Of a stretch of DNA of 64,000 bases, positions 33,835 to 46,040 are shown one piece after another (the stretch's first letter is position 1; each line of letters starts with the position of its first letter). Both the position numbers and the translations under genes were made by a program. Location of the stretch: contig NC_090285.1 in the NCBI RefSeq assembly GCF_037392515.1, positions 4,033,501 to 4,097,500 on the forward strand, read 5' to 3'. A model generated the notes under the pieces. It made no database searches and was not told the origin of the DNA. It saw only the letters and a program-made list of their open reading frames with translations. The DNA is from Haliotis asinina (taxonomy: Eukaryota; Mollusca; Gastropoda; Lepetellida; Haliotidae).

Positions 33835-34050
33835 CTTTGTGAGAGTGCAGGTTCGAACCCTAGATGGGACTCAACCAAAAAGTATTAGAATGTGTACGTT
33901 ACTAAGAAGATGTAATCCCAAATGTAACATTTGTTACATACTACTCTGACCAAATCTGGGCTCCATACATTGTAACCATGTCAGGACTCAAACACAGGGT
34001 TAGGCTATATCAGCATACTCGCTAACCACTGGGCCACCTTACCACACTTT
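33835..34050. repeat. Two decayed SINE head fragments
   Basis: 33845-33870 has a B-box-like 'aggttcgaaccctagatgg' in (+) orientation. 33960-34050 has 'caggactcaaacacagggtt' and 'cgctaaccactgggccacct' in reverse orientation. Both are short and diverged. Confidence 0.45.
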
Positions 34051-35554
34051 AAGTTGTTGAAATAGCATTGTCAGCCAAGTTAGCTTTAGAACTTAATACC
34101 ATTTCCTCTCAGACAAAGTGATGTTTTTCCCTAAGCACATTATTCACAATGTGATTTGATGAAGGTAGCGTGCCAATTAAGCCTGCCACATTACCGCAAC
34201 TCCCCTCCAGAGATATACTGATTCTCATTAGGTTTACAGGGTTTGTGGTAACACAGTGTTCAATCAGTTTATACATGGCCTGTGCTCAAGGTGTTCCAGA
34301 GAAGTCCGGAGGCCTTTGCGAAACAGGTACTAGGTATTAATAGATTATACTGTTACGGGAATTAGAATGGTTTGTTGTGTCTTGGGATTTCAGGCTTGTA
34401 TGTTCTCATGAATTACACATGTTGAGGTATCAATGACATTTTGTTTTGTTTTTGTGAAGGGTTTTGTGTTAGGGACATTTGTTGAAAATGAGCATATTGA
34501 GCTATAGCCAGCAAACTGATGTGAATTAACAATTTATGTTCCATTTCATAATGTACAGGTGGATGTAGGGTATCCTCATCATGTTCTCTATTCAGTATGA
34601 AGACTAGTGTTTTGTTCCCACAAAAGTACAACAATAGGATGTTTGGTCCTATACTTTTGACTCATCAACACAAGCTGAGTTTGTCCAAACATTCATGATA
34701 CTAGGCAGACAGAATGCAGAAATGTTTCAGGCAAATCAAAAAGATGTTTAACCTATGAATGTGTACCTACTGTTTCAATGTATTATGAAAGCTGTTTAAA
34801 AACCTGACACTCACTGAGACAGGGAAAAATTGTCAGATTTACAGCATACTGGCTAATTCAGTGTCTCCTTGCTTGAATCCTTTTCAAATAGTAACAATCA
34901 CTGGAACTGGCTGATACCATGAAATTAATGTTTAATAGTTATTCCCATGAACATGTGAGCTGGTGACGTTACTAACCCAAATTCTGATGACTGCATTATC
35001 TGTGCTTTTTCAGTCTGAATAACTGAATATGTTGTTTAGTCTGAACTAATATTTTGAAATTTGTATTTGTGGTGACGAAATGACTGTTTGGATAACTGAC
35101 AAGATCACAGTACATGTAATGTTGGTGCAGACAAGCTAGCATTAGACTATTACGATTACATCACTGTACGATTACATTGAGTACTGAAGAATTGTGAAAC
35201 CATTCTGAACCTGCATTTAATAGATAAAACAGATGAAATTATAGGTTTATAACTTGGTTTATCACACGAGTGTTGATTCCAAACTCACGTGCACTTACTG
35301 ATTCTACTTCAAGAATCAAAAGCTTCTCTTGATTTCTCCATTACAAGGTGCTGCTAGTGAAATAAACATTTAGTATGTTTGTATCCATGAGTCTAGATGG
35401 TCTTCATGAAATATACACCAGCTTTCTTTACCCTGCTGCTCAGTGGTGGCACTTTCATCATGTTAGATTTGAAATGCATACAAGTTATACTTCAGTTGCT
35501 GAAATATTTTAAACAGAGTTAAACAGCACTCAGTACCTACATTGTACTTGAAAT

Positions 35555-35637
35555 ATTGCTGATTGCTGCTTAAAACTAAACTCACTAACTCACCAACTCA
35601 CTCACTCTCTCACTCACTCACTCACTCACTCACTCAA
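35555..35637 (+). repeat. SINE 3' tail with long (ACTC)n
   Basis: 'aaatattgctgattgctgct' plus 'taaaactaaactcactaact' followed by many ACTC units. Only the tail module is present. Confidence 0.7.
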
Positions 35638-35925
35638 GAGATATTAAAATGTGGATGGTTGAAACTCTGTGTAGCATTGTAAAGGTGTTTACAACATGAC
35701 TGGTCACTTCCAAGCCAAAGTGCATACAGATATGGATGGGCAGGTGCCCACAGACATACACAGTCATACAGTCAGTGTTTTTCACATACATCTAATGAGA
35801 GGAAGTCTATCACTTGACCAAGTATCTCTGCTAACTAGATAAATTGATTCAGGGAAAGATCAGCACCATGTTTGACAGGGATACCAATGGAGTATGTTCA
35901 TTGACCAGCCTGACATTTTACTGTC

Positions 35926-35940
35926 CACGTGGTGCACGTG
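35926..35940. promoter_or_regulatory. Double CACGTG E-box
   Basis: CACGTGGTGCACGTG: two perfect E-box cores whose starts are 9 bp apart, in intron 2 about 410 bp upstream of exon 3. Possible enhancer site; motif evidence only. Confidence 0.25.
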
Positions 35941-36349
35941 ATGAATAAATTTTGCATATACGCAATATCCTGGCTTACAACATGGAACGGTACACTTCCA
36001 GCTGTCCTGAAATTCAGGACAAAATCAATAATCTTCAGCATTGTCTTTCTTCTTCCATTCTTCATTGTGGTCTATTTTTGTTTCAATCTCTGTCATACTA
36101 CCTACCTTCCTAATGACTTGCATCAGTTCTGTACCCTGAGGATAGCAACATGTATGCAACAAATCTCAAGACAGACTTACTTCATGCTGGTTACGTGTCT
36201 TATTAATATCACGGTGTATATCGTGAAAATGCATCAGTGTAGATGCTGGAACCAGAAATCAATATAGTCTTATGATCTTATGTTGTGTGTTCTCAAAGAT
36301 GGTGCAGTCATTGTTGTGTAGATATTGATGTGTGTTTTTCTCGTTTCAG

Positions 36350-36392
36350 TCTCAGCTGGACCTACCCATCGAGGTGAAGGCTGGATACATAG
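36350..36392 (+). CDS. VPS13: VPS13 coding exon 3, residues 48-61
   Basis: Acceptor 'ttctcgtttcag' and donor ATAG|GTGAGA bound a 43-nt exon that starts in phase 0 and ends in phase 1. It encodes SQLDLPIEVKAGYI plus the first base of a Gly codon. This is the strongly conserved VPS13 motif 'S/x-E/Q-L-D-x-P-x-x-V-K-A/V-G-x-I-G', which continues the lipid-binding Chorein_N groove. The SQLD start directly after the AL of exon 2 matches VPS13A. The opposite-strand frame 36270-36470 is a shadow. Confidence 0.92.
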
Positions 36393-37042
36393 GTGAGAGG
36401 CCACTACACACATACAGCTGTATTGATCTTGGCATGCAGATGAACTTTGTAGACAGTAGATAATCCACATGACCTGTCATTAGGAGAGACACACATGTGT
36501 TTGATCTGTGTGGAACTATCTGGAAAATCAGTAATGAGACATGGTTAAAATGACTGTACTTTGGAAAGTACCAATATCAGAAGTATTAGAGTCGTTAGAA
36601 GCTGTCTCGTGGTTGTCTTAGTTGTCTCGTAGCTGCTCTGGTGGTTGCAGGTATCATGACCAATCAATACAAGAACATAGAAATACTGCATATTATACCC
36701 AACAATAAACAATGTTTTTGGCAAGGTTAAGACTAAACAATATTAGCTCTGACACCTAGCAACAACGTAAAAAAAACCCCGACTTGTGACTCACATTAGA
36801 TGTATCACAAGGGAGATAATTCATGTAGTTTATGTGCCGGGTGATTCCAATCAGCATTCAGCATTATTTGATAAAACCAATAATAACAGTTGCAGTGATT
36901 AGCAGCAACAATGTGTACTACCATGTTAAACAAGAATTACAATGCAACTGCTGTATTAAGATTGTCTTAACACCCATATTATGACAGGGTGACACTATGA
37001 CACTAAGATCAATAGCGATACCACAGGGGCTTGTATTGCTGA

Positions 37043-40000
37043 AAAAAGTAGAAACAGTAGCAGATCTAGGCAGAAGAAGAAGCAGTAGCAGATCTAGGCA
37101 GAAGTAGAAGATCTAAGCAGAAGTAGAAGCAGTAGCAGGTCCAGGCAGAAGTAGAAGCAGTAGCAGATCTAGGCAGAAGTAGAAGATCTAAGCAGAAGTA
37201 GAAGCAGTAGCAGGTCCAGGCAGAAGAAGAAGCAGTAGCAGATCTAGGCAGAAGTAGAAGATCTAAGCAGAAGTAGAAGCAGTAGCAGATCTAGGCAGAA
37301 GTAGAAGATCTAAGCAGAAGTAGAAGCAGTAGCAGGTCCAGGCAGAAGTAGAAGCAGTAGCAGATCTAGGTGGAAGTAGAAGCAGTAGCAGGTCTAGGTT
37401 CAAGTAGAAGCAGTAGCAGATCTAGGCAGAAGTAGAAGCAGTAGCAGATCTAGGTGGAAGTAGAAGCAGTAGCAGATCTAGGCAGAAGTAGAAGCAGTAG
37501 CAGATCTAGGCAGAAGTAGAAGCAGTCGCAGATCTAGGCAGAAGTAGAAGCAATAGCAGATCTAGGTGGAAGTAGAAGCAGTAGCAGGTCCAGGCAGAAG
37601 TAGAAGCAGTAGCAGGTCCAGGCAGAAGTAGAAGCAATAGCAGATCTAGGTGGAAGTAGAAGCAGTAGCAGGTCCAGGCAGAAGTAGAAGCAGTAGCATA
37701 TCTAGGTTCAAGTAGAAGCAGTAGCAGATCTAGGTTCAAGTAGAAGCAGTAGCAGATCTAGGCAGAAGTAGAAGCAGTAGCAGACCTCGGCAGAAGTAGA
37801 AGCAGTAGCATATCTAGGCAGAAGTAGAAGCAGTAGCAGATCTAGGCAGAAGTAGAAGCAGTAGCAGATCTAGGTGGAAGTAGAAGCAGTAGCAGATCCA
37901 GGCAGAAGTTGAAGCAGTAGCAGATCTAGGTGGAAGTAGAAGCAGTAGAAGATCTAGGTGGAAGTAGAAGCAGTAGCAGATCTAGGTGGAAGTAGAAGCA
38001 GTAGCAGATCCAGGCAGAAGTTGAAGCAGTAGCAGATCTAGGTGGAAGTAGAAGCAGTAGAAGATCTAGGTGGAAGTAGAAGCAGTAGCAGATCTAGGTG
38101 GAAGTAGAAGCAATAGCAGATCTAGGTGGAAGTAGAAGCGGTAGCATATCTAGGCAGAAGTAGAAGCAGTAGCAGATCTAGGCAGAAGTAGAAGCAGTAG
38201 CAGATCTAGGTGGAAGTAGAAGCAGTAGCAGATCCAGGCAGAAGTTGAAGCAGTAGCAGATCTAGGCAGAAGTAGAAGCAGTAGCAGATCTAGGCAGAAG
38301 TAGAAGCAGTAGCAGATCTAGGCAGAAGTTGAAGCAGTAGCAGATCTAGGTGGAAGTAGAAGCAATAGCAGATGTAGGTGGAAGTAGAAGCAGTAGCATA
38401 TCTAGGCAGAAGTAGAAGCAGTAGCAGATCTAGGTGGAAGTAGAAGCAATAGCAGATGTAGGTGGAAGTAGAAGCGGTAGCATATCTAGGCAGAAGTAGA
38501 AGCAGTAGCAGATCTAGGCAGAAGTAGAAGCAGTAGCAGATCTAGGTGGAAGTAGAAGCAATAGCAGATGTAGGTGGAAGTAGAAGCAGTAGCATATCTA
38601 GGCAGAAGTTGAAGCAGTAGCAGATCTAGGTGGAAGTAGAAGCAATAGCAGATGTAGGTGGAAGTAGAAGCGGTAGCATATCTAGGCAGAAGTAGAAGCA
38701 GTAGCATATCTAGGCAGAAGTAGAAGCAGTAGCAGATCTAGGTGGAAGTAGAAGCAATAGCAGATGTAGGTGGAAGTAGAAGCGGTAGCATATCTAGGCA
38801 GAAGTAGAAGCAGTAGCAGATCTAGGCAGAAGTTGAAGCAGTAGCAGATCTAGGTGGAAGTAGAAGCAATAGCAGATGTAGGTGGAAGTAGAAGCAGTAG
38901 CATATCTAGGCAGAAGTTGAAGCAGTAGCAGATCTAGGTGGAAGTAGAAGCAATAGCAGATGTAGGTGGAAGTAGAAGTGGTAGCAGATCTAGGCAGAAG
39001 TAGAAGCAGTAGCAGATCTAGGCAGAAGTAGAAGCAGTAGCAGATCTAGGCAGAAGTAGAAGCAGTAGCATATCTAGGCAGAAGTAGAAGCAGTAGCAGA
39101 TCTAGGTGGAAGTAGAAGCAATAGCAGATGTAGGTGGAAGTAGAAGCGGTAGCATATCTAGGCAGAAGTAGAAGCAGTAGCAGATCTAGGTGGAAGGAGA
39201 AGCAATAGCAGATCTAGGTGGAAGTAGAAGCAGTAGCAGATCTAGGCAGAAGTAGAAGCAGTAGCAGATCTAGGTGGAAGTAGAAGCAATAGCAGATCTA
39301 GGTGGAAGTAGAAGCAGTAGCAGATCTAGGCAGAAGTAGAAGCAGTAGCAGATCTAGGCAGAAGTAGAAGCAGTAGCAGATCCAGGCAGAAGTTGAAGCA
39401 GTAGCAGATCTAGGTGGAAGTAGAAGCAGTAGCAGATCTAGGCAGAAGTAGAAGCAGTAGCAGATCTAGGCAGAAGTAGAAGCAATAGCAGATCTAGGTG
39501 GAAGTAGAAGCGGTAGCAGATCTAGGTGGAAGTAGAAGCAGTAGAAGATCTAGGTGGAAGTAGAAGCAGTAGCAGATGTAGGTGGAAGTAGAAGCAATAG
39601 CAGATCTAGGTGGAAGTAGAAGCAGTAGCAGATCTAGGCAGAAGTAGAAGCAGTAGCAGATCTAGGCAGAAGTAGAAGCAGTAGCAGATCTAGGCAGAAG
39701 TAGAAGCAGTAGCAGATCTAGGCAGAAGTAGAAGCAGTAGCAGATCTAGGCAGAAGTAGAAGCAGTAGCAGATCTAGGTGGAAGTAGAAGCAATAGCAGA
39801 TCTAGGTGGAAGTAGAAGCAGTAGCAGATCTAGGCTGAAGTAGAAGCAGTAGCAGTTCTAGGTGGAAGTAGAAGCAGTAGCAGATCTAGGTGGAAGTAGA
39901 AGCAGTAGCAGATCTAGGTGGAAGTAGAAGCAGTAGCAGATCTAGGTGGAAGTAGAAGCAGTAGCAGTTCTAGGCAGAAGTAGAAGCAGTAGCAGATCTA

Positions 40001-40300
40001 GGCAGAAGTAGAAGCAGTAGCAGATCTAGGTGGAAGTAGAAGCAGTAGCAGATCTAGGCAGAAGTAGAAGCAGTAGCAGATCTAGGTGGAAGTAGAAGCA
40101 GTAGCAGATCTAGGTGGAAGTAGAAGCAGTAGCAGATCTAGGCTGAAGTAGAAGCAGTAGCAGATCTAGGTGGAAGGAGAAGCAATAGCAGATCTAGGTG
40201 GAAGTAGAAGCGGTAGCAGATCTAGGCAGAAGTAGAAGCAGTAGCAGATCTAGGCAGGAATAGAAGCCGTAGCAGATCTAGGTGGAAGGAGAAGCAGTAG
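37043..40300. repeat. 28-bp minisatellite, ~3.25 kb, ~116 copies
   Basis: Unit 'gatctaggcagaagtagaag' plus 'cagtagca'. Most copies carry a BglII-type AGATCT. Variant units have ggtgga for ggcaga, aggtcc for agatct, ttgaag, caatagca, cggtagca or catatc. A few shortened units (...'tagaagatctaagcagaag'...) occur near the left end (37090-37330), which suggests the older edge. The period 28 is not a multiple of three, so three units make an 84-nt, 28-residue protein-like repeat on the minus strand (YCFYFHLDLLLLLLLP-type). Those frames are artefacts. Confidence 0.95.
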
Positions 40301-41339
40301 TGAGTGGTAGTGATTCTGGGCTTTGGTTAATGTGGAGCATCCTACTTGAAGTGGTACTGTTTCAGTTAACCAGATCACCATGTCTTAGTTTGTTGTAATG
40401 GGATAAGGATTCTAAAGTAGCAGTTCTTACCATTTAGAATACGATAAGATAAGATAATATTTTATCATCCCGAAGGAAATATTGGTTATATCATAAACAC
40501 ATGAGGCAAAGCAAAATAAGATATCACTTTGAGAAAGCACTGAGATAGTAAACAAGTAAATAGGTAGGAGCACTGAAACAGGAAGGAGTAGGATATAATA
40601 AAGTGAAATGATGAGGTAAAAAGCTGTGATGGTAAGATGATGAATATAAATACTGAGTATAAACTGTTATTGAAATATCCTTGGACTTGGCTTAAAGAGC
40701 AATCACAGAGCTGATTTGGGCATTTCAGCTTCTTAAGGCTTCCCATTCAGTGTTTCAGTACTGATCACTCTGCTTCAGTAGGTACAGCTTGTAAATAAAC
40801 ATGCTGAGATATTGCCGTAGACATAGTTGGGTGTTTTCTAGAACTACAGCATTGCATTTGCCACAGTAACCTTGCAGGCAAGATTACAAATTTTTGTATT
40901 GATTCATAAAGAAGACAGAGTACTGATTGCTGTAATCACAAAGGACACATTGCTCTGCATTGAGCTGCATGGAAAACAACACCAGTCCATGTTTGGGTAA
41001 AACTTTCAATAAATGCGTTCCCTTGCTAGAAGTAGCTTGCAGCAATCAACCATCTCCCAGCAAAATCAATTTTGTTTGAGCCCATTTTGTATGAAAGGTC
41101 CAAAAGAAAAGTAGATATCATGAAACCATTGTGAAGATAAAAGTATTTAATTGTTTCAGTGTAAATGCCAAAAATACTGAAATGACACTCAAGCTTCAGC
41201 TTTCACCCTGAGGAAGTATGACCTGTGTATGTGGCTTTGCATTTTCTCTGCTTTGTTTCCTCAACATGGTGGTGCTGTGTCCCAGGTAGTGTGTCAAGGC
41301 CCCAGTGCAATACAGGCACCAGATCATCACGGTATCTAT

Positions 41340-42015
41340 AGCAGGGGTGGGGATGTGAGTGGAATCGGGGGATAGGGATGGTTACCTCGGCTAAGGAATT
41401 TGAGTTGCATGGGGATGGACAAAAAAGTGAGTAGAGTGGGGATGGAATGGGAGGGTGATGGGTGGAAATGGGGACAGATGTGAATGGTGATTGGGGTGGG
41501 GGAGGGATGGGTGATGATGTAAACTGTGGGGTGGTAGGGAACACAAATAGGATGGAATGGAATGTGAGTAGGTTGGTGCATGGATGGAGGAGGTGGGAGT
41601 GGGAAAGGGTGCATGGGGATGTATGCAGGGTAGGGAAAGGGGAATAGGGTGGGCAAAAGCATGTGGGAGTTGGTGTGGGTTGGGATGGGTGGGGATGTTA
41701 GTGGGGAAAGCATTGATGGACGTGGGTGTGGGTAGGGATGGTTGGGGATGTTAGTGGAGTGGGGAAAGCAGTGATGGACGTGGGTGTGGGTAGGGATGGG
41801 TCTGGATGTTAGTGGAGTGGGGAAAGCATTGATGGACGTGGGTGTGGGTAGGGATGGTTGGGGATGTTAGTGGGGTGGGGAAAACATTGATGGACATGGG
41901 TGTGGGTAGGGAATTGGTTGGGGATGTTAGTGGAGTGGGGAAAGCATTGATGGACATGGGTGTGGGTAGGGATGGTTGGGGATGTGAGTTGGGTGGGGAA
42001 AGCATTGATAGACTC
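41340..42015. repeat. G-rich minisatellite with G-quadruplex motifs
   Basis: From 41690 a 58-60 bp unit ('aaagcattgatggacgtggg' plus 'tgtgggtagggatggttggg' plus 'gatgttagtggagtgggg') repeats about 5.5 times. 41340-41690 is related but irregular G-rich DNA. Purines G/A dominate the + strand. The piece 'gggtgtgggtagggatggg' at 41782-41800 satisfies the four-run G3 N1-7 quadruplex rule, as does each other unit with a six-base loop. Pro/His-rich minus-strand frames are artefacts. Confidence 0.9.
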
Positions 42016-43572
42016 TCTAGTGTGGCTGGAGAGTGATGATGGGAATTTTGACAATTCTCATTGGAAACAAATGCTTGTCAGTGTAAACAAAGTATCAACT
42101 TTCACTTGAAATTAAAAACATTGTGTGTAATCAGATGTTTGTGTGTGATGATTAAGTTCATTTCCAAACACACTAAATGAGATGACTCAAAACTATCTTA
42201 GGATGTTTTGCTTGATTATCACAACATGATTTTGGTGGCAATTTGACAGATACTGCAAATATTGCGAAAATTGAAAAACATGAAATTGTTCCCAGTGTAT
42301 CTCAGATGTTAAATATGTAGGAATATTATTCCATGCTTGGGACCAGCAGCCAATCAGAAGATAGTAGCTAAAGCATGAAGCATGTACATAGCGAAGTTGC
42401 GTATACAGCCACATGTCCATCTCATTATAGCCACTATACACCAACACCACAGATTGGCCGTTTGATGGAAACTGGGTGCAAATCAATGAAACAGATCACA
42501 AAAAAGTAATTAATAGATGTATTTGACGTCAAATATCAATATGTAATCATCAGGGGTTGATGACTCTGAATGGGAGGACCATTTTTTTATCACTTGATGA
42601 CACTGATGTGTTTAGTGGCCGTTAGAAGCTCTGTCACCTCTGATACCGAAGGGGAGCCTTTGAGGCAATAAAGAATAATCTGTAAATTGAAACAGTTGAA
42701 AGAAGATCAATAAATCACAGGGTTTTTTTTATTCAGTCGGTGGTTCAGCACCTGGGATGTGTTTTGTTGTCAAGGTATCAGTGTTCCAAAGTGTCATGTG
42801 TATAGGATAATGGTGCCGTCTCACCTTATGAGGGGACTTAGCATTTCTTTCGACATTCTGTCAGAGAAATCTTTATCTGACACTTACACACTTGTTTGCT
42901 GCAGAGTACAAGCACCTGCTAATGTTGAATAAATGATGTTCCTTCACTTGCTTCACCTGATTAACAAGATCATTCTCTTTTCTTGCCTGTTTGTCTAAAT
43001 TAAACAAGTGTGAAAATGAAGTGAAAGGATGTTCTTGTTGCAATGTTTTTCACTGACTAATTACAAAGCTCAGTTTGCTAAGACTAAGGACAATAAGTAA
43101 TGATGAAAAAAATCATGCTGCAATATATTTTGTACTGTGGTCAAGAAGTGACACACCATATTTTGGCTGTGCTCCAGTAAAAGCACCCCCTTGCCAACTT
43201 CTAGAATCCTCTATGTGATGTTTACAAATGCTCTTAACAGCAAAGATTACATATTGCTGTCTATATTTTCTGGTAAATATTAATTCATGTTTATACACAT
43301 GTGTGTAATAAATGTCTTGCAGTCCAGTAACTCTTAATGTTTAAGTTTCATTGGTTGAGTTCCATTTCAAATCAAACTGGCCATTGATTCGTCTCTGACA
43401 ACAAACTTGACTGATATGTATGAATTTAGAAAGCTTCCCCTTCTGCAGAATGTCTTGTAGCTCACCTTGCTGTATTAGTCTGTATTGGTATTCTACTATA
43501 AACGATAGACATCCCTCATTTTTTGTTCACCTTATTGAAAGTTCAGAAGTTTATGTATGTATTCTGCTATAG

Positions 43573-43764
43573 GTCACCTGAAGCTAGACATCCCCTGGAC
43601 GAGTCTGTTTTCCTCCAATATCCACCTGTCTCTGGAAGATGTGTACATCCTTGCTGGACCCGTCGCTGACCGACAATATGACCCAGCCCGAGAACGTCTT
43701 CTGCAGAATGCCATCAAGCGTCAAAAGCTCGAGGCTCTTGAGAAATCTGCTCTTGATGAAGTCG
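43573..43764 (+). CDS. VPS13: VPS13 coding exon 4, residues 63-125
   Basis: A 192-nt exon between acceptor 'ttctgctatag' and donor GTCG|GTAAGA. The first two bases finish Gly62; the exon ends in phase 1. It encodes HLKLDIPWTSLFSSNIHLSL, then EDVYILAGPVADRQYDPARE and a basic, helical stretch (RLLQNAIKRQKLEALEKSAL). The IPW motif, the 'V/I-x-x-x-L/I-E-D/E-V/I-Y-L/I-L' strand and the YDP motif are diagnostic of VPS13A/C-type Chorein_N; VPS13D has IPF and lacks YDP. This is the longest and clearest exon of the gene here. It appears to fuse the equivalents of two vertebrate exons (inference from memory). The minus-strand frame 43584-43826 is a shadow. Confidence 0.95.
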
Positions 43765-44740
43765 GTAAGAAAGTGTTTCTCTGCAGCTGCTGAAATGAAA
43801 TGCACTGGGGTCATTTTAAGAGTCATTCATTATTGTTATCTCGTCTCACCCATCATGCTTACAGGACTGTCAAACACATAGTCAGTATTATAAGACCTTG
43901 TTACTGGGGACTGAGGCCAAACTACTGGTCACCCAACTGCCTTTTACCTAACTCTACCGCTGTACCTGCTGAGGGTCACCACAGATGGGTAGAGAATGGC
44001 TGATTTGAAGTTGTGTGATTTGAGCCATGGGGACAAAAGTTTAGGTACACATGACGTGATGTGATGGTCAGAATAAATCTCTACATACTACACAGTCAGA
44101 AAGACATTTTGTCATCAGTCAACATGTTGTGTAGTAACCTTGGGTGGGTAGGAGCACCTCATGTGGTACATGGGCCCTACTGAGTAGCCTCAGTAATCAG
44201 TAGCAAGACCTAAATCCAAATATTATCTGTCCTATATTGTTGTTACATGGCATTTACACATAAAGGCAAAAATGTATATGTGTCAACATATTTATTTGAG
44301 GAACACAATGTAAGAATAAACTCTGAATCATTGTGTCCTATGTACTTATTCTTATTGCAGTAATACACATTCTTTAAGTCCTCCTTCGCACATAATTTTG
44401 TGGTTAATTATCATAAGACTAGAATGGTTCATTCAAGTAGTCAGTGATTTCGGCCAGATTCTTTCTTGAATTCAATTCATAAAGTATGGTCCATAGATTC
44501 AAATATACACAGATGGAATATATAAAAACTGTGAATCGTAGCAAGTTTGCCAAGGTGCCCTTGTGTACTGTCAACCAAAAGATTAGCTGTAGGCAACATT
44601 GTGTTGGGTATTTATTAGTTGTTATTTGATATCATAAGTAATACGTCAACTGTTGTGTTCATGAATAAAAATCATTCATTTGTCAGTTTTCATGATATGA
44701 ATTGTATTTACCTCCTTGTGTATACAGAATATATACAGTG

Positions 44741-44987
44741 TAGAATAGGCCTTCAGCAACCCATGCTTGTCCTAAAAGGCGACTCTGCTTGTTGTAAGAG
44801 GTGACTAATGCAATTGGGTGGTCAGGCTCTCTGACTTTGTTGACACATGTCATCGGTCCCAATTGCACAGATTGATGCTCACTTGATTGTCTGGTCAAGA
44901 CTCAATTATTTACAGACTGTCACTATATAGTTGGTATATTGCTGAGTGCGGCGTAAAACTAAAATCCCTTTCTCACTCACTCACTCC
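44741..44987 (+). mobile_element. SINE-like element, family B
   Basis: Collinear with 6827-7098: 'tagaataggccttcagcaac', 'gtaagaggtgactaatgcaa', 'tggtcaggctctctgacttt', 'attgctgagtgcggcgtaaa' and a (ACTC)n tail. Lacks the first ~20 bp of the other copy and has small internal deletions. Confidence 0.75.
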
Positions 44988-45059
44988 TTGTATATACTTA
45001 TGTTCCACATGTTTTAAGTACTGTTGTTATCCCCCGGCTCATGTACTTATGTATTGGGA

Positions 45060-45680
45060 TATCTTACGAACTGTCAACTAGATTCTTTTCATGTCTGGTA
45101 TCTAGGTTCATCACAGTTTAAGAAAGGTCCCAGTCAGGTTTGGTGGCGTTGACCTTCATTTTAAAGTCTTAATGGGGACTCTTTAATGTTTTTCCCTTGT
45201 CAGGGAGATTTCTCAAGAACCATTCACTAGATTTTCTTCATATTCAACACCAAGCTTTTCTAGAAAAGGCATAGAGTCCTGTTGATTTTGATGATCTTCA
45301 CTTAATTTCAAGGTCATGACAACACATTGAAGATTTCAGCATGTTAAACGGCATGTTAAAATTGTCAGCAAAAGCAGTTCACTGGATTTTTCTTCATAGA
45401 CCTTTAGAGAGGTCCCTTGAATCGTTTTCATTAAGCAATTTCTTTATTGCTATTTTTGCATATTACATACATTAAAACATTTGTCTAATGGTCAAAGTGA
45501 GTCTTGAAAATATTTGTGCATTTGAACAACTGCAGAGCAAGATACCAAGAGAGGTCTTGTTTTTGTTGACATTTAACTTCATCTCAAACTATGACTTTCA
45601 CTTTCATTACTTTTTATGTTTGATTTGATAATTTGCGGTGGGGGATTATGTCACCTTAGTGACAATACTTGTTTTGCATG
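45060..45680 (+). mobile_element. Pearl/HINE-like element 1, ~155-bp core repeats
   Basis: Diverged tandem cores marked by 'cactagattttcttcatatt' recur at about 45076, 45225 and 45382. The 3' end 'ggtgggggattatgtcacct' plus 'tagtgacaatacttgtt' contains a short hairpin (GTCACctTAGTGAC-type) just before the terminus. Conserved ends around ~150-200 bp tandem cores, with a 3' hairpin, is the architecture of the bivalve 'pearl' elements, later linked to Helentrons (established pattern; assignment by architecture only). Confidence 0.45.
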
Positions 45681-46040
45681 TTTTGTGGAACATATATATA
45701 GTGTTATTGTTTCACATTGTTTTCAAATGGAATATAGAATGTGTTATTAAACCTGTCACTGTTGGTTACATGTTGCCAAGTATTTATTGATTGTAAGCGA
45801 CTACCTCTGATAATAATTGGATTCTACTGGTCATGTTTACCGGCTGAAAGGATGAATATTTAAAGCTAATCTAATAACCAACCATTCTTCCTCATTTTAC
45901 TGTCCTTATTTTGTATATGCTGCTCTTTGTTCTAACCATCATAAATGATGGCTTGGAGTTAAAAAAATCATTAAGAACCTTTTTGTCCATGTACCAACAG
46001 TATTCATCAGGATTCTGTTCTTTAAATAACAGATTTTGTG

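Larger units (their letters stand above)
24579..36349 (+). other. VPS13 intron 2 (11.8 kb)
   Basis: Phase 0 intron. Contains a pogo/Tigger-like MITE at 25355-25914, a LINE remnant at 27511-27755, a reverse family B SINE at 29826-30035, two related ~300-bp segments at 31100-31390 and 32790-33105, decayed SINE heads at 33835-34050, a SINE tail with (ACTC)n at 35555-35637 and a double E-box at 35926-35940. The frames 29438-29779 and 35929-36267 have no family features and are taken as chance. 25920-27500, 28000-29800 and 30040-31100 show nothing recognised. Confidence 0.7.
36393..43572 (+). other. VPS13 intron 3 (7.2 kb), nearly half minisatellite
   Basis: Phase 1 intron. The 28-bp array at 37043-40300 and the G-rich 58-bp array at 41340-42015 make up more than half of it. 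40310-41330 and 42020-43560 show no recognised feature. The frames 40486-40746 and 42193-42486 lack any family signal. Confidence 0.75.

Noticed and set aside
35929..36267. 112-codon frame with a hydrophobic segment just before VPS13 exon 3
   Set aside because: No family motif, no upstream exon context and it lies in an intron. The hydrophobic stretch comes from T-rich DNA.
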